Part shown: piece after piece, positions 18,416 to 25,669 of the stretch
Layout of the letters: each line of letters begins with the position of its first letter
How positions within the stretch are numbered: the first letter of the stretch is position 1
Origin: Fidelibacterota bacterium
Lineage (GTDB): Bacteria > Fidelibacterota > UBA8477 > JABMPR01
DNA: 64,000 nt
NCBI GenBank assembly: GCA_021734325.1
Contig: JAIPJF010000021.1
Location: 1 to 64,000, forward strand
Direction of reading: 5' to 3'
Notes under the pieces: generated by a model
Seen by the model: only the letters and a program-made list of their open reading frames with translations
Database searches by the model: none
Told to the model about the DNA's origin: nothing
Position numbers and translations under genes: made by a program

Positions 18416-18473
18416 TGAGATCCTTCGCAAGCCTGTACTGAGCGAAGCCGAAGTGCTCAAGGATGACACAACT
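18416..18473. repeat. 58-base dispersed repeat, copy 2
   Basis: Second copy, same orientation as 18212-18269, differing at two positions. Here the outer arms ATCCTT / AAGGAT pair as well as the inner CTTCGC / GCGAAG arms, which gives a cruciform-capable element. Confidence 0.85.
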
Positions 18474-18564
18474 TCTGAATTTATAATGGCTGATTCTGGT
18501 GTAGTGTGAAGCTGAAGATCATGCTAATTTAGACTCATCTAAAAATTCGAACTGGAGACAAATT

Positions 18565-19419
18565 ATGGAATGGGTTCTATCGATTCGTGCAGAATGGCTC
18601 ACACCGATCATGAAGATATTTACGTTTCTGGGTGATGAGGAGTTCTTCCTGCTTTTCCTGCCCCTGGCCTACTGGTTATGGCGCAAAGATATCATGGGTC
18701 GGGCTGGTATGGTCCTTCTGTTCACTTTTGTACTGAATGCCCTGATAAAAGGCGTGTTTCAAATTCCACGACCGGAATCCATATCGCATCTTGTCCAGGC
18801 GGATGACTGGTCATTTCCCAGTGGTCATTCGCAGGCAGCCATGGTCTTATGGGGCTGGCTGGCCTGGGAGCTTAAAGAGAAACGGGGCACCATAGTCGCT
18901 GCGATTCTCATCGCTGGAGTGGGATTTTCCAGGATTTATCTTGGTGTGCATTATCCCAGTGATGTCCTGGGTGGTTTCCTCCTTGGATTGGCTACCATCG
19001 CAATCTATGGTTGGTTATTAAAACTCCGACCCACAGGCTGGCTATATTTGGGACCAACCCGCCAGAGTGTCATTATTTTTGTCCTGCTCATGGGGCTGTT
19101 CATGATCACCGGGGAGCTATCTGAAGTTGCCATAAAAGGCGGCGGCGCATTTATTGGTTTCGTGGTCGGTTATCTTCATGAGAAAAAATATCTATCCTGC
19201 AGCTTTAAACCAGGTATGGGGCTGATCCTTTCCAAACTGGTTACCGGCATTATAGGGATACTGATCTTGTGGATCGGTCTGAAGCAGGTCTTCGTTTCCA
19301 TAGGCTATACGACAAACATGGCCATGTTCATTCGTTATACCCTGATTGGAGCCTGGATCAGCTACGGGGCACCGTTTCTTTTCTGTCATCTGGGTTGGAA
19401 TGTTGAAAATAGAAAATAG
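18565..19419 (+). CDS. PAP2 superfamily membrane phosphatase
   Basis: A 284-residue inner-membrane protein of the type 2 phosphatidic acid phosphatase family, which removes phosphate from lipid phosphates such as phosphatidate or undecaprenyl diphosphate. The three catalytic motifs are present in order: KGVFQIPRP (residues about 72-80), FPSGHSQAA (about 91-99, His acid/base) and SRIYLGVHYPSDVLGG (about 131-146, Arg and nucleophile His). Eight or so hydrophobic helices span the length, with additional helices after the catalytic core (about 180-270). A GGAGA site precedes the ATG. The last codons (ENRK) lie inside a purine-rich tandem repeat that has run into the gene end. Confidence 0.9.
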   Translation: MEWVLSIRAEWLTPIMKIFTFLGDEEFFLLFLPLAYWLWRKDIMGRAGMVLLFTFVLNALIKGVFQIPRPESISHLVQADDWSFPSGHSQAAMVLWGWLAWELKEKRGTIVAAILIAGVGFSRIYLGVHYPSDVLGGFLLGLATIAIYGWLLKLRPTGWLYLGPTRQSVIIFVLLMGLFMITGELSEVAIKGGGAFIGFVVGYLHEKKYLSCSFKPGMGLILSKLVTGIIGILILWIGLKQVFVSIGYTTNMAMFIRYTLIGAWISYGAPFLFCHLGWNVENRK

Positions 19420-19470
19420 AAAACGGAAAATAGAAAACGGAAGATGGAAGATGGAAGATGGAAGATAGGG
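19405..19470. repeat. Purine-rich tandem repeat
   Basis: Repeated GAAAATA / GAAAACG units followed by four GGAAGAT units, almost pure A and G on the plus strand. It overlaps the last five codons of the PAP2 gene. Confidence 0.8.
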
Positions 19471-19703
19471 AATTGGTGTTGGGATAATTAGTTGGAAGTT
19501 AGGTTCAATCAATAGTACCAATAGTGTCATGAATTAAGCTGTTTTTCCTGCTGTGCGGGCTGGAAGAATAAAAGTATTACCCGTTCCATTCAAAGCTTCT
19601 TGGAAGTCGTATGGCTACGGGTTATAATCCTTGTCCGATGAAAAATTGCACTGCACGAAAATCAAACAATTTATTACCCAAAAAACGATATTAAGAGGTT
19701 CCC

Positions 19704-22295
19704 ATGAGAGCGATCAAACAACTCGTCATTTTAAGTCTGTTTAGCACATTAAGCTTTGGACAATTATTCATTAATGAGATCGACTATGATCAGCCGATAG
19801 CAGACGACAATGAATTTATCGAAATTGCTGGACCAGCAGGGACATATAGTGGAGTTTCTGTCGAACTACTCAATGCTGGTGTTACGTCATATGCCACAAT
19901 TGATCTAGGTACTTTTGTTTTAAGTGATGAATCCGCTGGATTTGGATTTTTTGTTCTCAGTGACCCGGGAGTGAGTAATTCAGATCTTATTCCTCCGGGA
20001 TGGGCCGATACAGAGCACTCTATTCAGAATGGCGCTCCTGATGCCGTCGTTTTAAAGGTGAATGGTATCATCATTGATGCGGTGTCATATGAGGGTGATG
20101 TGGCTGATATGGAAAATGCAGGAGAAGATTATCAGGCAGCAGGTGAGCTGGCTCAATCGGTAAGTCGTTTAGGTCTTGATGGTTCCCCCTGGGAAGAAAC
20201 AGCTAGTACCCCGGGTGCGGTCAATACCAATCAAACATTCGACCCCAGTGCCAATTTTAGTCCCGTTGCAAATGCCGGTCCTGATCAATCAGTCGACAGT
20301 GGCGAGACCGTGACTCTGGATGGAAGCAGCAGTTCCGACAGTGATGGTAGCATAGCTTCCTACCTATGGTCACAGGTATCTGGATCAACAGTTACTCTGA
20401 CCAACGCCAATACGGCAGTGGCCAGTTTTGTGGTGCCAACGGTTACTGAAACCAGTAGCTGGGTATTTATGCTAACGGTAACTGACGATGACGGTGCAAC
20501 TGACACAGATGAGATCACAATCACTGCCTATATTAGTACAACTCTGACCATTGCTGAGGCAAGAACCCAACCCGTGGGAACCCTGGTAACAGTCACTGGC
20601 TTGGTCAACAGTACCAATCTTTCCTCGAGCGGATCAGATTATACTTTCCAGGATGCCACGGCCGGGATAGATCTTTATTTCACCGGAGCCAAACTTGATC
20701 TTGGTTTGGGAGATGAGATCACAGTTACGGGTGCGATTGGCGTTTATGCAGATAAAATTGAAGTTATACCGACGTTTGAAACAGATATCGTCGTGAATAG
20801 TACAGGAAATACCCTGCCTGATCCTCAGGTGATAACAGTAGCCGAACTATTAACAAATGGGTCGGATTATGAGAGTGAATTGATCCGCATTAACAATGTT
20901 TCCAATAATGGCAGTGGTGATCCATGGCCAACTGCAGCCGGTAATGCCAATGTAGATATAACGGACAACGGATCAGATATATCCGTGATGCGTATTGACG
21001 ATGAAACTGATGTTGATGCCACACCGGAACCAAGCTGGCCCCTGGATGTCATCGGCATTGGCTCCGTTAATTATGGTGTATATCAGATCACGCCACGTAT
21101 GCTCACCGACTTAATTTCCGATCCCTTTGTGCCAAGCTTTACCAACGAATCTTTCGATAAGACCTTTTACACAGAGGCAAACGAGATCACTTTTAATATA
21201 GATATTGTTCCTGTGGATGGTTCAGTATCCATCAGCGCAGCCAAGATCTCTTATGGTACAGATGGAAGTTTTCAAAATGATGTGACTATCTATAGTGTGG
21301 GTGGCAATTCCTGGCTGGGCGTGATCCCGGCACAGGATGGCAATAGCCTGTTGCAGTTCAAGGTCGTTGCCACTCAGTCCAACGGAACAGATTACGAATC
21401 TCGCATTTATAAAGCACTCATCGCCTCATCAACACCGATCGATATCAGTGCGATCCAGGCCAACCCGAGTGGGATGGAGGGTCAGGTGGTGACAGTAGAT
21501 GGTATTCTTACCATTGGCTCGGGGGTTCTTCAAGCAGGCATGACCAAGGCCTATATCCAGGACGGATCAGGTCGCGGCATCAATCTTTATGCTGATGACG
21601 AATATACCTTGGTCCGCGGCGATAGAGTAACCGCAGTAGGTGTCGTTGAGCTCTATTATACAACGGTGGAAATAACTGACTTCAATTATAAGGTCGTATC
21701 TCAAGGGAATACCCTGCCAGCACCGGCGAATATAAGCGTTGGGCAAGCGAACTCCCCGGACTGGGAAGGGACATTCATAGAATTTGAAGGTGAGATAACC
21801 GTTTCTGCAGCCATAACCGGCGGCACCAAACTTACCATCGAAGAAGGGGGAAACTCCACGATCGTCATGATCTGGAACAGCACAGGGATCAATACGGCTT
21901 CATTAACAGTGGGAAGCAGTTGGTCCTTCACTGGAGTGGGAAGTCAGTATTCAACAGATTTTCAGCTTCTTGTCGGATACGAGGATGACATCAAAACTGC
22001 TACCAGCGTTGATCATGTGTCAATGAATCCCCATGATTTTTCACTTGCCCCTGCTTTTCCAAATCCATTTAACCCCAGCACAAAACTCAGCTGGTCCTTA
22101 CCGGAGCAAAATGCCTTTACCATCAAGGCATTCAATCTACAGGGTCGGGAAGTGGCTATAATAGCAGCAGGGAATTTGCCTGCTGGTCAATATACAAGTG
22201 AGTGGAACGCGTCTAATCTTAGCTCTGGCCTGTATATCATCCAACTCCAGGCCGGTGAGCATCAGGCGATGCAAAAAGTTCTCCTGGTGAAATAG
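19704..22295 (+). CDS. Secreted lamin-tail / PKD / OB-fold protein with T9SS sorting domain
   Basis: An 863-residue surface or extracellular protein. Signal peptide 1-19 (cleavage before QLFINEIDYDQ). Residues 20-170 are a lamin-tail-type domain (INEIDYDQ...NEFIEIAGP, then VVLKVNGIIIDAVSYEG). About 190-280 is a PKD-like domain (ANAGPDQSVDSGETVTLDGS, SDSDGSIASYLWSQ). About 285-470 and 585-760 contain OB-fold repeats of the YhcR/DUF5689 kind (GTLVTVTGLVNS, YTFQDATAGIDLYF; GQVVTVDGILTI, AYIQDGSGRGINLY). The end (FPNPFNPSTKLSW to KVLLVK) is a T9SS type A sorting domain. Such lamin-tail and OB-fold sets accompany extracellular nucleases; no catalytic domain is present here. It probably works with the nuclease genes downstream. 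Confidence 0.8.
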   Translation: MRAIKQLVILSLFSTLSFGQLFINEIDYDQPIADDNEFIEIAGPAGTYSGVSVELLNAGVTSYATIDLGTFVLSDESAGFGFFVLSDPGVSNSDLIPPGWADTEHSIQNGAPDAVVLKVNGIIIDAVSYEGDVADMENAGEDYQAAGELAQSVSRLGLDGSPWEETASTPGAVNTNQTFDPSANFSPVANAGPDQSVDSGETVTLDGSSSSDSDGSIASYLWSQVSGSTVTLTNANTAVASFVVPTVTETSSWVFMLTVTDDDGATDTDEITITAYISTTLTIAEARTQPVGTLVTVTGLVNSTNLSSSGSDYTFQDATAGIDLYFTGAKLDLGLGDEITVTGAIGVYADKIEVIPTFETDIVVNSTGNTLPDPQVITVAELLTNGSDYESELIRINNVSNNGSGDPWPTAAGNANVDITDNGSDISVMRIDDETDVDATPEPSWPLDVIGIGSVNYGVYQITPRMLTDLISDPFVPSFTNESFDKTFYTEANEITFNIDIVPVDGSVSISAAKISYGTDGSFQNDVTIYSVGGNSWLGVIPAQDGNSLLQFKVVATQSNGTDYESRIYKALIASSTPIDISAIQANPSGMEGQVVTVDGILTIGSGVLQAGMTKAYIQDGSGRGINLYADDEYTLVRGDRVTAVGVVELYYTTVEITDFNYKVVSQGNTLPAPANISVGQANSPDWEGTFIEFEGEITVSAAITGGTKLTIEEGGNSTIVMIWNSTGINTASLTVGSSWSFTGVGSQYSTDFQLLVGYEDDIKTATSVDHVSMNPHDFSLAPAFPNPFNPSTKLSWSLPEQNAFTIKAFNLQGREVAIIAAGNLPAGQYTSEWNASNLSSGLYIIQLQAGEHQAMQKVLLVK

Positions 22296-22346
22296 TTGAC
22301 AAGCAGCTGAAATCACCAAGAACAAATTTTGAAACGAGATAAATTT

Positions 22347-24305
22347 ATGCTCAGAAATTTCCTGTTATTCCTGCCCTTGTTCATAATGGCGGCACCAGAC
22401 CATCTCATCTTTACAGAATTGGTCATGGAGCCTTCGACGGCAGAATATGTTATCATCAGCAATCCAACGGCCTCTGCCATCAATCTATCTGATTACTACA
22501 TCACCGATGCCACTGACATTGCCAATGGAAAATACTACTACAATCTGCCATCAGGTGTTGATTACTGGTCAGGGGCAGCCACGGATTTTATTGTCCGCTT
22601 TCCTGATACGACACTGGGAGCTGGAGCATCCATAAGTCTATGCCTGGATGGTGAAAGTGCATATAACGGTGATCTTGTGCCTGACCTCTGGCTGATGAGT
22701 GACATGCTGCCTGCGATGAGTGGTCAATCAACGATCGGAACCACACCGATCCTCAGATTGAGCTCATCGGCTGAAACACTGATTCTCTTCCATTGGGATG
22801 GTGTGACCACGACGGTCCAGGATGTGGATTACCTCATTTGGGGTGACAACTCTCACGCTATCGATAAATCTGGAATTGGCACATATGCCAACGATACGCC
22901 AGTTGCCAGTCAATCTGTCCTGCCAGTACACACGACCGGGAATAAACTCATCCGCAGCAATGCCAGTGATGAGGGCACCGAAACACTGGTGGGCGGTAAT
23001 GGAATCACGGGCCATGATGAAACCAGCGAGAATTTAGCGAGTACCTGGTCCATTGTTGATGTTGCTGTGGTCAAACCCGTTATCAAAAATATCAGTTCTT
23101 CACCAACTGCACCAGCAACCACAGAAAGTATAACCATAACAGCAGATGTAACCGACTCAACGGCCCTGACACAAGTAAATTTGATATACAATTTTCCAGC
23201 TGGCGTGGATCCGGCAGTCACTACTCCCATGTCCAATACTGCGGGAGATACGTATTCAGTAACCATTCCTGCAACTGGCGTTGAGGGTGATCTCGTGTAT
23301 TATATTCAGGCCACCAATACGCAGGGGTTGACCCGGACTAGTTTAAAGTATACAATCAGTATTGCAGATCCGCCACCTCCTGTCACGATCCAGACCATTC
23401 GTGAAGATTTTAATACCTATAATGGTCAAATCGTGAATTTGAACGTCGTTGTTGCCATTGGTTCGGGGATAACCAGAACGGATAGAACAGAAGTTTATGT
23501 CCAGGATAATTCGGGATATGGAATTGTATTGTCTGCGAGCGGTCTCCTCAGCCCGGCCCTTGTCCAGGGGGATTCTATCAATTTGGTGGGCGAGGTGTCT
23601 GAATATCTTGGCACCATACAGATCCAGAATTTTACCACAAGCTTGCTGGATACCGGTCGGCCCGTTCCTGGAATCAGAACTCTTTCCAGCTCAGAAGTTG
23701 CTCTGGCTGAGAATCAAGGTAGTTTTGTAAAAATATGGGGTGCTGTCCAGTCTCGTTCAGATGGAATTGGCGGCGGATCCAACATCGGGATTGAAGATGC
23801 AGATGGACTTCTGACTGTCAGAATATGGGATACGACTCACCTGTTGGATGACCCTAGTGCTGACAGCTTGCTGCAGGTAGGTAATCTGGTTCAGGTTTTT
23901 GGTGTGGCCAGCGAGTACAATGGCGATGGACAATTATTGGCCGCGTATAGTACAGATGTACAGGTCTACAAAGAGGGCGAGGACAGTGACGGAGAGACAA
24001 GATTATTGGTAGCTCCCTACCCCTTTGTCCCCAAGTTGGCGGAAAAAATACAATACAGCTACAAATTCCCGGCAAATTCTCGCGTGACCCTGCGAATTTT
24101 CGATCTTTCCGGTCATTTTATTACCACCCTGTTCGAGGATTATCGCTCTTTGGCCCTGGAAGTGACAAAAACCTGGGATGGTCGAAATGAGATATCACAG
24201 TTTGTTCCCCCAGGGACCTACATCATGCATCTGGAGACGGTCAATCGATCCACTGGTGAGATCAAAACTGATATGGCTCCTGTAGTCATCGGGACAGCTA
24301 ATTAA
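22347..24305 (+). CDS. Secreted lamin-tail / OB-fold protein, FlgD-like C-terminus
   Basis: A 652-residue paralogue-like neighbour of the preceding protein. The ATG at 22347 opens straight into a signal peptide (LRNFLLFLPLFIMAA); the TTG at 22329 is less likely. Residues 20-235 form a lamin-tail domain (LIFTELVMEPSTAEYVIISNP), about 250-340 an Ig-like domain with a proline-rich start, and about 350-530 two OB-fold repeats (GQIVNLNVVVAIGSG, VYVQDNSGYGIVL, then GSFVKIWGAVQ, IEDADGLLTVRIW). The last 100 residues resemble the FlgD-Ig/T9SS-type end (RVTLRIFDLSGHFITTLF, WDGRNE, GTYIMHLE) but finish in a longer tail instead of the usual KxxLxK. It lies 51 bases after the upstream gene and is probably in the same operon. 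Confidence 0.78.
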   Translation: MLRNFLLFLPLFIMAAPDHLIFTELVMEPSTAEYVIISNPTASAINLSDYYITDATDIANGKYYYNLPSGVDYWSGAATDFIVRFPDTTLGAGASISLCLDGESAYNGDLVPDLWLMSDMLPAMSGQSTIGTTPILRLSSSAETLILFHWDGVTTTVQDVDYLIWGDNSHAIDKSGIGTYANDTPVASQSVLPVHTTGNKLIRSNASDEGTETLVGGNGITGHDETSENLASTWSIVDVAVVKPVIKNISSSPTAPATTESITITADVTDSTALTQVNLIYNFPAGVDPAVTTPMSNTAGDTYSVTIPATGVEGDLVYYIQATNTQGLTRTSLKYTISIADPPPPVTIQTIREDFNTYNGQIVNLNVVVAIGSGITRTDRTEVYVQDNSGYGIVLSASGLLSPALVQGDSINLVGEVSEYLGTIQIQNFTTSLLDTGRPVPGIRTLSSSEVALAENQGSFVKIWGAVQSRSDGIGGGSNIGIEDADGLLTVRIWDTTHLLDDPSADSLLQVGNLVQVFGVASEYNGDGQLLAAYSTDVQVYKEGEDSDGETRLLVAPYPFVPKLAEKIQYSYKFPANSRVTLRIFDLSGHFITTLFEDYRSLALEVTKTWDGRNEISQFVPPGTYIMHLETVNRSTGEIKTDMAPVVIGTAN

Positions 24306-24306
24306 A

Positions 24307-24335
24307 TGGTGAATGATAAATGATAAATGGTGAGT
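24307..24335. repeat. Left imperfect inverted repeat of four-helix-bundle cassette
   Basis: The 29 bases starting TGGTGAATGATAAATG match the reverse complement of 24699-24727 at about 21 positions. The repeat is built of short GATAAAT units and contains the proposed start codon of the gene at 24327. Confidence 0.6.
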
Positions 24336-24635
24336 GTGAGTAAAAACATAATAAAAGAAAAAAGTTTTGATTTCGCGCTGAGAATTATAGAACTCACCAA
24401 GCTTCTTGTGGAAGCAAAGGAATTTGTGTTAAGTAAACAATTGCTCAGAAGTGGAACAGCAATTGGTGCTTTGGTCAGAGAGGCTGAGCATGCAGAAAGT
24501 AAAGCCGATTTCATTCATAAAATGTCGATTGCACAAAAGGAAGCAAATGAAACAGATTACTGGATTGAGCTTCTCTATAAATCAGATTATCTGAAAAAAT
24601 CAAGCTATGAATCTGTTACAAAAGATATAGGCTAG
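24327..24635 (+). CDS. Four-helix-bundle (S23/IVP-like) protein, truncated by in-frame TAG
   Basis: A 102-residue protein of the family of 23S rRNA intervening-sequence proteins, related to the avd accessory proteins of diversity-generating retroelements. Recognisable core: SFDFALRIIELTKLL, VLSKQLLRSGTAIGALVREAEHA and FIHKMSIAQKEANETDYWIELL. The family normally ends with a helix of the type xRILxSIIxTSK. Here that helix is encoded immediately after the TAG at 24633-24635, in the same frame (INRILASIIITSKK), so a point mutation or recoding has removed the last helix. Function in bacteria is uncertain. It is flanked by imperfect inverted repeats and interrupts a run of secreted-protein genes, which suggests an inserted cassette. 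Confidence 0.8.
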   Translation: MVSVSKNIIKEKSFDFALRIIELTKLLVEAKEFVLSKQLLRSGTAIGALVREAEHAESKADFIHKMSIAQKEANETDYWIELLYKSDYLKKSSYESVTKDIG

Positions 24636-24698
24636 ATTAACAGAATATTGGCATCAATAATAATTACATCAAAAAAACCGGACCTATGAAAAAAACTA

Positions 24699-24727
24699 AT
24701 TCACAATTCATAATTCATAACTCACAA
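24699..24727. repeat. Right imperfect inverted repeat of four-helix-bundle cassette
   Basis: The 29 bases ATTCACAATTCATAATTC... are the inverted counterpart of 24307-24335. They lie between the four-helix-bundle gene and the PorV-like gene. Confidence 0.6.
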
Positions 24728-24745
24728 TTAAGGAAGACCTGAAGA

Positions 24746-25660
24746 ATGAGAGCACAGAAAATGTCAACAGCAATCTTCCTATTTGTACTTTTATCAGGAT
24801 TTACATTTGCACAAGTAACCAGCGACGCAGCCTACAAAACGCCTGCCATGGGTGCCCTCATGGGGAGTAATCTGGCACTGTCCAGCGATGGGAGCAGCCT
24901 GCTTTTAAATCCAGCCTCACTCATGAGCGTTGAGAATGGATTTGTACAGGCAGCGACCCAGAACATCTACAACCAAAGCTTTCTGCCCTACAACGTCCTG
25001 ACTGCAGGAACACGACTGCCTGGCGGTTTTGGAATGATCGGCCTCAGTTTTGAATCCATGACCGTTTCGTATCAGGGAGAGACCCTGAGTGGGGAAACAG
25101 CTGTTGGGATCACCCATGCCTTCGCCTTGAGAAAAGACAGGATTTCATCCCTGAATATGGGTTACACTGTAAAATATTTGACTGTTGACTATGGAACATC
25201 TGCTGGAACTGAAGGGGATGGTTCCAACGGGATGGATCTGGGAAGTGCAGAAGCATTTGGTTTCGATCTGGGATTTCAGGCGACCCTCTCCAAGAGGCAT
25301 TGGCTTGGTGTTGTTGTCCATAATGTGAACCGACCCCAGATAGGCTCTGGTTCAGCCAGCTCAATGTTGCCAAGAGATGTTCAAGCCGGCTTCTCATATG
25401 CACCGACACGGGAAGTGGTAACCAGCTTTAGCCTGGCAAGCAGCCCCGGATTAGCAACGGAACTTCATGCTGGGCTGGCTTACGCGCTGAATACTCATTT
25501 TGAGCTGAGAGCGGGAATCCAATCCCAGCCAAATCGCTTTGGGACTGGCTTCTCCTTTCATGCAAAAGGAATTGCCCTGGATTATGCCCTGTTGACACAT
25601 CCGATCCTTCCAGTCACCCATCAATTTTCACTCGCCTATGCATTCGGCAGATCCTTCTAA
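24746..25660 (+). CDS. PorV/PorQ-like outer-membrane beta-barrel protein
   Basis: A 304-residue protein with signal peptide (to TFAQ, about residue 23) and alternating beta-strand pattern to the end (LAYAFGRSF, terminal Phe as in many barrel proteins). The mature start, YKTPAMGALMGSNLALSSDGSSLLLNPASL, matches the PorV/UPF0164 pattern in which a helix-like plug is followed by a conserved NPA(S/G)L turn. In Bacteroidetes-type secretion, PorV shuttles T9SS cargo to the cell surface; in related phyla many paralogues exist. It sits between T9SS cargo-type genes and a helix-hairpin-helix barrel. Whether it serves T9SS or is a general barrel is not settled. An AAGGAAG site precedes the ATG. Confidence 0.72.
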   Translation: MRAQKMSTAIFLFVLLSGFTFAQVTSDAAYKTPAMGALMGSNLALSSDGSSLLLNPASLMSVENGFVQAATQNIYNQSFLPYNVLTAGTRLPGGFGMIGLSFESMTVSYQGETLSGETAVGITHAFALRKDRISSLNMGYTVKYLTVDYGTSAGTEGDGSNGMDLGSAEAFGFDLGFQATLSKRHWLGVVVHNVNRPQIGSGSASSMLPRDVQAGFSYAPTREVVTSFSLASSPGLATELHAGLAYALNTHFELRAGIQSQPNRFGTGFSFHAKGIALDYALLTHPILPVTHQFSLAYAFGRSF

Positions 25661-25669
25661 GGGTATGCG

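Larger units (their letters stand above)
18055..18564. other. Repeat-bearing intergenic region
   Basis: About 510 bases with no credible coding frame. It holds two 58-base direct repeats, listed separately, a third related fragment near 18133-18160 (CTGAGCTTGTCGAAGG core), and repeated AGAATCTCT segments. The PAP2 gene ribosome site (GGAGA) is at the right end. Confidence 0.6.
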
